DNA from: Solirubrobacter pauli
GTDB taxonomy: Bacteria > Actinomycetota > Thermoleophilia > Solirubrobacterales > Solirubrobacteraceae
Length of the DNA: 64,000 nt
Direction of reading: 5' to 3'
NCBI RefSeq assembly: GCF_003633755.1
Contig: NZ_RBIL01000002.1
Location: 2,418,001-2,482,000, forward strand
Shown: positions 6,777 through 15,326 of the stretch, piece after piece
How positions within the stretch are numbered: the first letter of the stretch is position 1
Layout: the number at the start of each line of letters is the position of its first letter
Program-made: the position numbers and the translations under genes
Notes under the pieces: generated by a model
What the model was told of the DNA's origin: nothing
Seen by the model: the letters and a program-made list of their open reading frames with translations, nothing else
The model's database searches: none

Positions 6777-7979
6777 ATGACACGTCCAGACCCCCGGTTC
6801 ATCGACGCTGCGTCACGATTCAGCGCAGGGCATTGCCTTGCCGTGATCCGTCGCCAGAAGGACGGAGTGACACGATCGGAGCTGTGCGAGCTCGCCGGCG
6901 TCAGCCGGTCCGACGTGTCCGACCGCGTGCGCGATCTCGTCGAGCACGGCTACATCACGGTGCACACGCGGCGCCCGTCGACGGGCGGACGCCCGGCAGA
7001 CGTGCTGCGCCTCAACAGCGACCGGGGCGTCGTGCTCGGCGCCTCCCTCGGGTCGACGCACCTGCGCGCCGCGGCGATCGACATGGCGGGCGTCGTGCTG
7101 GCCGAGGAGAGCCACGAGGTCAAGCTGACGACGCCGGTGGCGACGCGCCTGAAGATCGTGCACTCGTTGCTCCGCAACACGCTCGAGCAGGCCGGGACGG
7201 GCACGCGGGAGCTCATGGCGATCGGCCTCGCGGCGCCCGGGTCCGTCGTCCCCGACCCCTCCGCCGGCCGCTGGCCGCTCGTTGAGGTCTGCCGCCAGTC
7301 CCACGACTACTTCGCGGCGCGGTACGACGCGCCGATCATGGTCGAGCACGACGCGTGCGCCGCCGCGTTCGCCGAATCACGACATCCCAGACGCAAGGCC
7401 GCGGACCTGCTGTTCCTGGAGATCGACGCCTCGATCCAGTCCGCGCTGGTGCGTGGCGGCCGGATCCATCGCGGAACCAACCGGCTGGGCATCAACCTGG
7501 AGCACGTGATGGTCCCCGCCGAGGCCGACGTCGCGTGCGCGTGCGGGAACGTCGGATGCGTCGGCGCGGTCGCCGGCGGCGCAACCATCATGGAGCGCGC
7601 ATCGCGCGCGGGACGACCCGTGCACGCCGTGCGCGATCTCGCCCGACTCGCGGCCGCCGGGAACCGGACCATCAACGGCCTCCTCGACGACGCGGGACAC
7701 GCGATCGGTGGCGTGGTGGCCAATGCGGTGCGACTCCTCTCGCCGCAGGCCGTGGTGCTCGGCGGCGAGCTGGCGTTGTCCAGCCCGACCCTCGTCGCAG
7801 GCGTCCGCGATGTCGTGCACGACCAGGTCTCGCCTCAGGTGCGCGTCGCCGGCGCGGCGTTCGGACCGCGTGCGGGCGTGTTCGGAGCGTCGCTGCTGGC
7901 CCTGGAGTCGTCGCTGGCCCCGGCCGCGGTGAACCTGCGGCTGGGGGCCGACACGGGAGTCACGAGGCGGGCCGGCTAG
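6777..7979 (+). CDS. ROK-family transcriptional regulator
   Basis: About 400 residues. The ATG at 6777 is chosen over longer in-frame starts because the helix-turn-helix begins at about residue 20 of this form and the upstream part has no family features. Residues 20-70 are a winged helix (R-S-E-L-C-E-L-A-G-V-S-R-S-D-V-S), followed by the wing S-T-G-G-R-P-A. The rest is a ROK sugar-kinase-like domain with the zinc motif C-A-C-G-N-V-G-C near residue 258. NagC/XylR-type ROK proteins repress sugar genes. No sugar operon is next to it, so its target is unknown. It ends convergently with the esterase gene, overlapping by 20 bases. Confidence 0.88.
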   Translation: MTRPDPRFIDAASRFSAGHCLAVIRRQKDGVTRSELCELAGVSRSDVSDRVRDLVEHGYITVHTRRPSTGGRPADVLRLNSDRGVVLGASLGSTHLRAAAIDMAGVVLAEESHEVKLTTPVATRLKIVHSLLRNTLEQAGTGTRELMAIGLAAPGSVVPDPSAGRWPLVEVCRQSHDYFAARYDAPIMVEHDACAAAFAESRHPRRKAADLLFLEIDASIQSALVRGGRIHRGTNRLGINLEHVMVPAEADVACACGNVGCVGAVAGGATIMERASRAGRPVHAVRDLARLAAAGNRTINGLLDDAGHAIGGVVANAVRLLSPQAVVLGGELALSSPTLVAGVRDVVHDQVSPQVRVAGAAFGPRAGVFGASLLALESSLAPAAVNLRLGADTGVTRRAG

Positions 7980-8871
7980 AGACGGCGCTCTCGGCGCTCG
8001 CCTCCCCCACGGCGCCGTCGAGGAAGTGCTGGGTGAGCAGCGTGGCGGTGTCGACCGCCGTGGACGTGCGGCCGACGATGAACGGCGCGGCCTTCGGGCC
8101 CGGGATGGTGTGCCCGCCGCCGATCACGGTGTAGAGCACGACGGGTGGGCGGCCGCCGGCGCGGTACTCGAGGCGCTCGACGGTGGTGGCTCCGTCCGAC
8201 GCGACCACCGCGGTCGTCGGTGCGACGTCGAGGCCGTTGGCCGCGGCGAAGTACGCGGCCGTCTGGGGCATCGAGAGGTTGCTGCCGCCGACCTTGAACA
8301 GGGCGCGTGCCCACCACGCGAGCTCGCCGCCTTCGTAGGGGACGATCCGATCCTTGGTCCCGTGGATCAGCAGCATCGGGACGGCGGCCGGGGTGGCGCC
8401 GTCCAGGAGGAAGTGCTCCGGGGTCGGCATCGTCGCCGCGATCACCGCCGCGCCGGCGAGCAGCTGAGGTGTCTCGTGCGCGAGGCGCATGACCATCTGG
8501 CCGCCGTTGGAGTAGCCGACGGCGAACACCCGCCCGGTGTCCACTCCGTGGCTCGACGCGAGCTGGCCGACGACCGCTCGCGTGAAGGCCACGTCGTCGA
8601 CGTTCTCGCGACGGGCCTTGAAGCGGCTCTCACGGCGGGCGTCGTTCCAGTTGCCGGCGTAGCCATCGAGGTAGACGACGGCCGCGTCGTGCGTGCGCGC
8701 CAGCGCGTCGAAGCTGCCGCCCGTGAACCGGCGGTGCACGACGCCGTTCTGCCTGGAGCCATGGAAGACCAGCAGGGCCGCACGCGGGGCGGGACCCGCC
8801 ACCACGGTGTAGGTGCGCTTCCGGCCGTCGATCACGAGGCTGTCGCTCGCGGCCTGGATGTCTTGGCTCAT
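7960..8871 (-). CDS. LpqC/PHB-depolymerase-type esterase
   Basis: About 303 residues, an alpha/beta-hydrolase of the LpqC/feruloyl esterase/polyhydroxybutyrate depolymerase group. Visible landmarks are H-G-S-R-Q-N (oxyanion region, about 39-44), the nucleophile in G-Y-S-N-G-G (about 123), the acid in H-G-T-K-D-R (about 175) and the histidine in G-G-G-H-T-I-P-G (about 256). No signal peptide is seen, so it looks cytoplasmic, unlike secreted depolymerases. It is divergent from a TetR gene, with two identical palindromes in between, so it is probably that regulator's target. An in-frame GTG one codon upstream is an alternative start. Confidence 0.85.
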   Translation of the reverse strand: MSQDIQAASDSLVIDGRKRTYTVVAGPAPRAALLVFHGSRQNGVVHRRFTGGSFDALARTHDAAVVYLDGYAGNWNDARRESRFKARRENVDDVAFTRAVVGQLASSHGVDTGRVFAVGYSNGGQMVMRLAHETPQLLAGAAVIAATMPTPEHFLLDGATPAAVPMLLIHGTKDRIVPYEGGELAWWARALFKVGGSNLSMPQTAAYFAAANGLDVAPTTAVVASDGATTVERLEYRAGGRPPVVLYTVIGGGHTIPGPKAAPFIVGRTSTAVDTATLLTQHFLDGAVGEASAESAVSSRPAS

Positions 8872-8885
8872 CACTCGCCCTCAAT

Positions 8886-8900
8886 CGGATGAAGTATCCG
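8886..8900. promoter_or_regulatory. operator candidate O1 for the divergent TetR/esterase pair
   Basis: CGGAT, GAAGT, ATCCG: a perfect 5-bp inverted repeat in a 15-bp site, repeated exactly 34 bp downstream. It lies 15 bases upstream of the esterase start. Confidence 0.7.
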
Positions 8901-8919
8901 TTTGATCGTAGCGCCGAAT

Positions 8920-8934
8920 CGGATGAAGTATCCG
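8920..8934. promoter_or_regulatory. operator candidate O2, identical to O1
   Basis: The same 15-bp palindrome, 34 bp from O1 centre to centre (about three helical turns) and 16 bases upstream of the GTG chosen for the TetR gene. Confidence 0.7.
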
Positions 8935-8949
8935 GTTATCCTGGGACGC

Positions 8950-9522
8950 GTGACGTCGGCACCGTTGCGCAAGGACGCGAACCGCAACTGGCAACGCATC
9001 GTCGCGGTCGGTCGCCGCTACGTGGACGAGGGCACGCCGATCCAGCTCAACGACGTCGCGAAGGCCGCCTCGGTCGGGGTCGCCACCGTCTATCGGCACT
9101 TCCCGAGCCCCGAGTCCCTGATGGAAGCCGTCGCCGCGCCCGGTCTCGAGTCGCTGGAGACGCTCGCTGAGCAAGCGCTCGCGAAGGACGACCCCTGGAC
9201 GGCGCTGGAGGACTTCCTGCTCGACGCCGCCCACGCCTCGATCACCGACGCCTCCATCCCGGCGGTGATGGCCGCGCCGAGCGTCCTGCCGGCGACCGCG
9301 GAACGCAAACACCGGCTCGGCCGCCTGTTCGGCGAGCTCCTTGCGCGCGCACAGGCCCACGGCGCGGTCAGCCCCACGCTGACGGCCGCGGACGTCGCCC
9401 CGCTGATGTGCGCCGTCGCCTACGCGGCGCGCCTTCGTTCCTCTGACAGCGTCGAGGCGCGTGCCGCCCACGCCCGCCGATACCTCTCCATCTTGCTCCG
9501 AGGCGTCCACCAACAGCCGTAA
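8950..9522 (+). CDS. TetR-family regulator, divergent from the esterase
   Basis: About 190 residues from GTG at 8950. Longer starts at 8902 or 8923 would place the palindromic operator O2 inside the coding region, so the later start is preferred. The helix-turn-helix is at about residues 28-55 (V-A-K-A-A-S-V-G-V-A-T-V-Y-R-H-F-P). The C-terminal half is a helical TetR ligand domain. Twin palindromes between it and the esterase suggest that it represses both itself and the esterase. Confidence 0.85.
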   Translation: MTSAPLRKDANRNWQRIVAVGRRYVDEGTPIQLNDVAKAASVGVATVYRHFPSPESLMEAVAAPGLESLETLAEQALAKDDPWTALEDFLLDAAHASITDASIPAVMAAPSVLPATAERKHRLGRLFGELLARAQAHGAVSPTLTAADVAPLMCAVAYAARLRSSDSVEARAAHARRYLSILLRGVHQQP

Positions 9523-9596
9523 GCAGCAAAAGCCTCGGGTGCACGTCTCGGGTGTCCCCCGGTGTGCGGACGGCGGTCGCGCACAAGACTCGGACG

Positions 9597-12368
9597 ATGC
9601 CTGCAGCGACCCTCCTGCGCCGCGTGCTCGCCGGCGCGCTGACCCTCTTCGCCCTCGCGGTGCTCGCCGGGCCCGCGCACGCGGCGCCGCCGTCGATCGG
9701 CCTCGCGACCAACCCGGACCTCATCTTCCGGTACCCGGTCGACAGGACGATCAAGAACACGGCGTTCATCACCCGGCAGGGGCAGTACGCCCCCGGCACG
9801 GCCACGCTGTTCGTCTGTGGGCCCCAGGACCACACCGGTGGGTGTTGGCCGGACTACCCGCGGCAGGTGGGGTCGCCGGTTCCGGTCGTGTCGGGGGTGG
9901 CGACGTTGCCGACGATCACACCGACCGCGAACGGCAACTACTGCTACGTCGTGCAGTACACGCCGACCCCCGGCAGCGGGTGGGACGCGGCGACCACCGG
10001 CCTCTTCAACGACGAACTGTGCACGTCGGTGAGCGGCTTCTCGGTGTGGGGGACGACGATCGACGTCGCGACCGAGCCCTTCGGGGCCATCTCCGCCGGG
10101 GATTCGGTGAAGGGCACGGCGACGGTGCGGAGCACCGGGTCCGGGCCGACCGGAACGGTCAGCTTCGCGGTGTGCGGGCCGCTGCCCACCAAGGCCGGCT
10201 GCATGAGCGGGGGCACGGCCGTCGGCGGGCCGGTGACGCTGTCGGCGTCGAAGGCGACGTCGGCCAGCTTCACGCCGACCGCGGCGGGCTATTGGTGCTT
10301 CCGGGCGACCTACAGCGGTAACGCGACCTTCCTCGGATCGTCCGAGGGCTACGAGAACGGCTGCGTGCCGGTCAACCAGTCGACCACCACCACGGTGGCG
10401 TTCGACCCGCCCTCGATCACGATCGGCGAGTCGACGCGGCCGGTCGCCATGGTCACCGGCTCGGGGGGATCGTCGCCGCCCGGGACGGTGGCGTTCCGCC
10501 AGGGCGGGCTCGGCGGCGCGGTGATCGAGACCGTGAACGTGGTGAACAGCAAGGCGACGGGGACGCCGGTCACGCCGACGCAGGTCGGCTCGTACTGCCA
10601 AGGCGCGTCGTTCGCCGGTGCGAATGAGCGCGTGACCAACTCGGGCAGCAGTGGGTGCGTGCAGGTCAAGGCGCGCCCGTCGACCGCGACGATCTCCGTC
10701 GGCTCAGCGTCGATCGTCTACGGCGCGACGGTCGGCGTCCGCGCGCAGATCGTCAGCACGGGCACGACGACCGGCAACGTGAGCTTCGCGGTCTGCGGAC
10801 CGCTCGCGGCGGCGAGCGGCTGCACGGCCGGCGGCGCCGCGGCCGGGCAGGCGCCGCTGGTCAACGGCGCCGCGAACCTCGCGAGCTTCAAGCCGGGCTC
10901 CGCGGGGGTGTACTGCTTCCGCGCGGACTATCCCGGCGACGCGACCCACGGGCCGGCGACCGCGGGGACGGCGAACGGGTGCGTCACCGTCGGCAAGGCC
11001 GCGACGACGACCGCCTCGACGCCGAGCAAGACGTCGATCGTCCGCGGTGAGTCGGTGACCACGCTGGCCACGGTGGCGAGCGGCGCGGGCACGCCGACGG
11101 GAACGGTGCAGTTCGCGGTCTGCGGACCGCTCCCGGCGGCGCAGTCGTGCAGCGGCGGCGGCGCGTCGATCGGCAGCGTGACGCTCGACAACGGCACCGC
11201 CCGGTCGAGCGCGTTCACCCCCGGCGACGCCGGCGTCTACTGCTTCCGGGCCGCCTACGCCGGGGCGACGTCCTACAACGCCTCCGCCGGCAGCGCGACC
11301 GCGGCGTGCGTCACGGTCGCCGGGGCGGGGACGACCACGCGGCTGGTGCCGGAGTCCAGCGCCATCGGGTACGGCGCGGCGATCCGCGCCAACGCGACCG
11401 TCACCAGCACGATCGGCACCCCGGTCGGCACGGTGCGGTTCGCGCTCTGCGGCCCGGTCGAGCCGTTCCGGTGCGCCACGGGTGGCACGGACGTGGGGAC
11501 CTCGCCCCTCGTCAACGGGGTCGCGGCCGCGCCCGCGTTCACACCGCGGGCGGCCGGCACCTACTGCTTCCGCGCCGAGTACCGCGCCGGCAGCGGCTAC
11601 GCGGACTCGGCCGACGCCGACCGCACGCCGATGTGCTTCGACGTGCGCAAGGCGACGATCCGCGTCGACGCCGCGCCCGCGACCAAGGTCCAAGGCGACG
11701 CTGACCCGGTGCCGTCGTGGACGCTCAACCCGGCCGACTTCAAGCTCGGCGACACCGCCACGACGAGCCTGATCACGGGCTCACCCGCGTGCTCGATCGG
11801 CGCTCGTCCGGACGAGCCGGGCACCTACGCGGGGGTCATCGCGTGCGCGCCCGGCCTGCTGTCGTCGGCCAACTACGCGTTCACGTCCGGTGCGAGCGCC
11901 GATCTGACGATCTCCGCGAAGCCCGCGACGGACGGTGGCGCACCCACGCCGACGCCGACTCCGACGCCGAGCAGCGGTGGGCCGGTCGTCGTCGGCGCAC
12001 CGCTGCCCGGCGGCGGGAGCACCGTGCCCCCGACCACCACCCCCGCGGCGACCGACACGCCGGGCGGCACCGTGACGATCACCAGCCTGAAGGCAACCAG
12101 CCGGGGCGCGCTCACGCTCAAGCTGCGTGTCAGCGGGCCGGGGCGGCTGGACATCGTCGGGCGCCCGTCGAAGGGCAAGCGCTCGATCGGCCAACGGGTC
12201 ACGGCCAAGCGCGCGGGAGCGCTGACCGTGACGATCACGGCCAAGCAGGTCCGGCGGCTGGTCGCGCGCGGCAAGCACGGCACGATCAAGGTGTCGGTCA
12301 CCTTCACGCCCGCGGGCGGGAAGCCCGGCACCGCCGGCCCACGAAGCGTGCGCGTGGTCGGCCGCTGA
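9597..12368 (+). CDS. secreted multi-domain Ig-like repeat protein
   Basis: About 923 residues. The ATG at 9597 opens a good signal peptide (basic start, L-A-G-A-L-T-L-F-A-L-A-V-L-A core, A-H-A-A cleavage site near residue 30). It is followed by six Ig-like repeats of about 95-110 residues, most sharing G-T-V-x-F-A-V-C-G-P, a second cysteine about ten residues later, and Y-C-F-R-A-x-Y, so each domain probably holds a disulfide. Then come an MBG-like domain (about 700-790), a P-T-P-T-P-T linker, and a basic beta-strand-rich tail of about 100 residues. No sortase motif or membrane anchor is seen. It is probably a surface or matrix protein. A hairpin terminator follows. Confidence 0.8.
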   Translation: MPAATLLRRVLAGALTLFALAVLAGPAHAAPPSIGLATNPDLIFRYPVDRTIKNTAFITRQGQYAPGTATLFVCGPQDHTGGCWPDYPRQVGSPVPVVSGVATLPTITPTANGNYCYVVQYTPTPGSGWDAATTGLFNDELCTSVSGFSVWGTTIDVATEPFGAISAGDSVKGTATVRSTGSGPTGTVSFAVCGPLPTKAGCMSGGTAVGGPVTLSASKATSASFTPTAAGYWCFRATYSGNATFLGSSEGYENGCVPVNQSTTTTVAFDPPSITIGESTRPVAMVTGSGGSSPPGTVAFRQGGLGGAVIETVNVVNSKATGTPVTPTQVGSYCQGASFAGANERVTNSGSSGCVQVKARPSTATISVGSASIVYGATVGVRAQIVSTGTTTGNVSFAVCGPLAAASGCTAGGAAAGQAPLVNGAANLASFKPGSAGVYCFRADYPGDATHGPATAGTANGCVTVGKAATTTASTPSKTSIVRGESVTTLATVASGAGTPTGTVQFAVCGPLPAAQSCSGGGASIGSVTLDNGTARSSAFTPGDAGVYCFRAAYAGATSYNASAGSATAACVTVAGAGTTTRLVPESSAIGYGAAIRANATVTSTIGTPVGTVRFALCGPVEPFRCATGGTDVGTSPLVNGVAAAPAFTPRAAGTYCFRAEYRAGSGYADSADADRTPMCFDVRKATIRVDAAPATKVQGDADPVPSWTLNPADFKLGDTATTSLITGSPACSIGARPDEPGTYAGVIACAPGLLSSANYAFTSGASADLTISAKPATDGGAPTPTPTPTPSSGGPVVVGAPLPGGGSTVPPTTTPAATDTPGGTVTITSLKATSRGALTLKLRVSGPGRLDIVGRPSKGKRSIGQRVTAKRAGALTVTITAKQVRRLVARGKHGTIKVSVTFTPAGGKPGTAGPRSVRVVGR

Positions 12369-12376
12369 CGGCTCAG

Positions 12377-12400
12377 GCCCGCCCCTCGCCACGGGCGGGC
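12377..12400 (+). terminator. terminator after the Ig-repeat gene
   Basis: GCCCGCCC pairs with GGGCGGGC across an 8-base loop, 8 bases after the stop codon. There is no T-run. Between here and 12625, a minus-strand frame starting at 12560 begins like a signal peptide but has no plausible continuation. Confidence 0.6.
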
Positions 12401-12625
12401 GGGCCACCGTCGATCCCGGCTCGGCCGTCTTGAACGTCAGCGTCGCGCCGTCCGCCCCGGCCGGCTGGACGGCGAGCCGGAACCGGTGGTCGGTGGCTGC
12501 GCTCAACCCGGTCACGACGGCCTGGACGGCCACGCAGGCGAGGAGACGCCCAGCTTGCATGATCGCCGCGCAAGCGAGGCACGGCTACGTTGGACGTCGG
12601 TTGTTGACGGCAGAACGGAGTGGGG

Positions 12626-13030
12626 ATGAGCGCGCGCGAGCTTGACGGCGGCTGCTGGTGCGGTGCGGTGCGCTATCGCGTCGCCGATGACTTCAGGTAC
12701 GCGAGCATCTGCCACTGCTCGCGCTGCCGGGCGGCCACCGGTTCGGCGTTCAAGCCGTTCGCCGGCATCGAGCGCGAGAAGCTGAGGATGCTCTCCCCCG
12801 GTGACGCGCTGCTCGTCGTCGGCGATGCGGTCCTCAACGACACCCGCTGCGCGACGTGCGGTTCACTGCTGTTCTCGGTCGTACGTGAGGGCGAGTACGT
12901 GCACGTGGCGCTGGGATCACTCGTGGATGCACCGTCGATCCGGCCGAGCGAGCACATCTTCGTCGGCTCGAAAGCGCCCTGGCATCGGATCACCGATGAC
13001 CTGCCGCAGTTCGACCAGCACGCGGCCTGA
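12626..13030 (+). CDS. GFA/CENP-V family zinc protein
   Basis: About 134 residues of the GFA family. The cysteine pattern is complete: G-C-W-C-G-A-V-R-Y near the start, C-H-C-S-x-C-R-x-x-T-G-S near 30-42, and C-A-T-C-G-S-L-L-F near 75-83, the usual ligands for two zinc ions. The family includes formaldehyde-glutathione lyases, but most members have unknown reactions, and glutathione is normally absent from actinobacteria, so that reaction should not be assumed. The gene stands alone, with ATG at 12626 chosen over an in-frame GTG two codons earlier. Confidence 0.82.
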   Translation: MSARELDGGCWCGAVRYRVADDFRYASICHCSRCRAATGSAFKPFAGIEREKLRMLSPGDALLVVGDAVLNDTRCATCGSLLFSVVREGEYVHVALGSLVDAPSIRPSEHIFVGSKAPWHRITDDLPQFDQHAA

Positions 13031-13382
13031 CGTGGACGACTAGGGACTCGCCAAGCGTCGCGCCGAGGCAACTCCGAAGCCGATGATCGACAGCATTGCC
13101 ACCGGCACGAGCCATGCCCGGCGGTCACCACGGCTCAGGACCTCCGCCGCATCGACGCCCGCGACCTCATCGGCCGGCCCGAGGCGGTCGCGCGCGACCG
13201 TGCCGCGAGAGGCGGCTGCGAGAGGCGCGTGACGGGCGCTCGCTGCTCGGCAGCGCGGACCATCGCCCCGATCGGGTGAGCGTCCGGGTGCGAAGCGGTT
13301 TCGTCGTCGCAGTCGACGGCATCGGCTAGGCGAAGCACTGCGCCGGGACGCGCACGCACGCGGCATCGTCACCGAACGGGGG
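13031..13382. other. 352-bp stretch without a clear gene; possible decayed membrane-anchored gene
   Basis: On the minus strand, one frame (13040-13372) ends in a hydrophobic helix (A-W-L-V-P-V-A-M-L-S-I-I-G-F-G-V). A different frame just upstream (13135-13359) has more protein-like composition. Together they could be one small membrane-anchored gene broken by a frameshift. The evidence is weak. Confidence 0.25.
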
Positions 13383-15149
13383 TCAGGTGGCTGGTGCCAG
13401 GCGGATGGGATTCAGGACCGCTCGCCGCCATGCGCGTCCGACCTTCGCCGGCACCGAGACCTTCACGACGAGCTTCACGCTCGCGCTGACCCCCTGCGCA
13501 GCGAGTGGGAGACGAAGCCGGCCGTTCCATACGCCTCGCGAGCGGAACGAGCGGGTCTGGCGCACGACTAGCGGCGTCGCCCCACCACGCACACGGATCG
13601 TCGCGACGGCTTCGGCGCGGCCGCGTTGCCCGATCTTCGCCCGAAAGCGGATGGCGCCGGTCTGCCGGCGCTTGGCAGTCACACCGAGGTTCAGCACGAT
13701 GAACGCGAACCCACGCGCGTCGCGCGTGGTGCGGATGCCGTCGCGTCCCAGCGTCGCCGTGACCCAGGCGGCTGGTGAGTACGAGGAGTTGAAGTCTCGG
13801 CTGCCGTCGAGCGGCACGCCGTGGTCGAACCGGTACGACAAACACGCCACACGGCGCGCGGAGCGACGTGAGCATCGTCGTAGCCCGTATCCGATCCGGT
13901 ATCCCTCGTCGACCTGCTCGGAGCTGGTCTGCTCACGGCGAAGTCGGGTCAGAGCGTCCGCGATCGGCAGCACCTTGCGCGTGTCCATCGCTGCGCGAGC
14001 CTCCGCCCGACCGTCCCTGGTGCGCAGCCGCAATCGCAGCTCATAGGGTCCGACGCCTGGTCGGCGGCTGAGCTCGAGCTCACCGTCCGGCACGTGGGCG
14101 TCGGCACGCACCGTGTCGACGACGCGCCCATGCGAACGCACTTCCAGCTCGATCCGACCTGGAACCGGCGCGAGATAGCCCACACGACCGTCCGCGAACG
14201 TCCGGAACGCCCGTTGCGTGAAGGCCACCCGCGCGCGTCGGCTCGCGGGCGGCACGACTGCGCGCACGCTCGTCCGCTCTTCGGCGTCTTCGCTCGCGAA
14301 GATCAACGAGCCGTCCGCCGCGTGAACGGCGCTTCCATTCACCGCAGCCTGCGGCAACCATCCGGCACCGGTGAGAGCCGGCGCCCCGTCTCCGTTCCCG
14401 TACACCCGCCGGCGCCGATCGTGGATCGCCGTCAGCGTGCCATCGGGAGCGACGAGATCCAGGCCACGTGCCCCCAGGTCACGACCGGTGACGAGGACGC
14501 GACCATCGCGGAGAGGCGTCAATGTCGGACAGCAAGAGCGGCGAGCGATCGGACGACTGCCGCCGTCAGCCTGCACCAGAACAAGCTCCTGGCCGTTCCA
14601 GACCAGGAACCGACCTCCGGCAATCGGTGAGAGCTCATCGTTGGCCACCGTGACGCCCGGGACCTCACTGAGGGCGCCGTTCGCATCGATCCACCACGGA
14701 CGCCCCTCATCCCTGGACACGACCAGACGGCCGTCGTCCAGCGCGATCAGCATGCGCGAACGGCCACCGACGTCGGCAACCGAAGCGACGGCGCCCGATC
14801 GAGCATCCAAGCGCACGACACGGCCGTCCTGGACCTTCAGCAGCGAACCCGCTGCGTCGACGAGCTGACCCCCGAACCGATCACGTGTGACCAAGCCGCT
14901 CGGCCACAGCCGACCGTAGTTGGTCAGCACGCTCCCATCGGGGAAGGCGCCCTGCCTCAAGAGCGCCAAAGGCGGCGCTTCGGGGAGCAGATACGGCGGC
15001 AACGAGGGCTCGCCCTCGACCTCGACGGGATCAACGAGCGTGAAGACCCGAGCGTCAGGATCGAGAAAGGTGGCTGACGCGACGGCATGTGCCGGATACG
15101 TGAGCACCAGCAGCGACGAGACGGCCATGAGCGCCCACCAACGCCACAT
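13383..15149 (-). CDS. secreted beta-propeller-like protein of unknown function
   Basis: 588 residues from ATG. Residues 5-27 form a signal peptide (L-M-A-V-S-S-L-L-V-L-T-Y then A-H-A-V-A-S-A). From about 60 to 330 there are repeated D-G-R-V/L-V-x-x motifs at roughly 40-residue spacing (D-G-R-V-V-R-L, D-G-R-L-V-V-S, D-G-R-V-L-V-T), typical of beta-propeller blades. The last 200 residues form beta-rich domains with two cysteine-containing segments. It is transcribed alone. No catalytic motif is seen. It may bind the cell wall or a polymer, but this is a guess. Confidence 0.65.
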   Translation of the reverse strand: MWRWWALMAVSSLLVLTYPAHAVASATFLDPDARVFTLVDPVEVEGEPSLPPYLLPEAPPLALLRQGAFPDGSVLTNYGRLWPSGLVTRDRFGGQLVDAAGSLLKVQDGRVVRLDARSGAVASVADVGGRSRMLIALDDGRLVVSRDEGRPWWIDANGALSEVPGVTVANDELSPIAGGRFLVWNGQELVLVQADGGSRPIARRSCCPTLTPLRDGRVLVTGRDLGARGLDLVAPDGTLTAIHDRRRRVYGNGDGAPALTGAGWLPQAAVNGSAVHAADGSLIFASEDAEERTSVRAVVPPASRRARVAFTQRAFRTFADGRVGYLAPVPGRIELEVRSHGRVVDTVRADAHVPDGELELSRRPGVGPYELRLRLRTRDGRAEARAAMDTRKVLPIADALTRLRREQTSSEQVDEGYRIGYGLRRCSRRSARRVACLSYRFDHGVPLDGSRDFNSSYSPAAWVTATLGRDGIRTTRDARGFAFIVLNLGVTAKRRQTGAIRFRAKIGQRGRAEAVATIRVRGGATPLVVRQTRSFRSRGVWNGRLRLPLAAQGVSASVKLVVKVSVPAKVGRAWRRAVLNPIRLAPAT

Positions 15150-15326
15150 GAGAACGAGTCGACTGTACGCCTACGAACACCTGGGCGACAAGTCGCGAGC
15201 AAGGACCGCACGGCGGTACGACGTTGTCGTCCCTCGCTGAGATCGGGGGCAGCGCGCGCAAGCCGACGAGGCGGCCACTCGCCGGCCGTGGGGGCGTCAG
15301 TCCGTCGACAGACGCGACGTTCGCGG

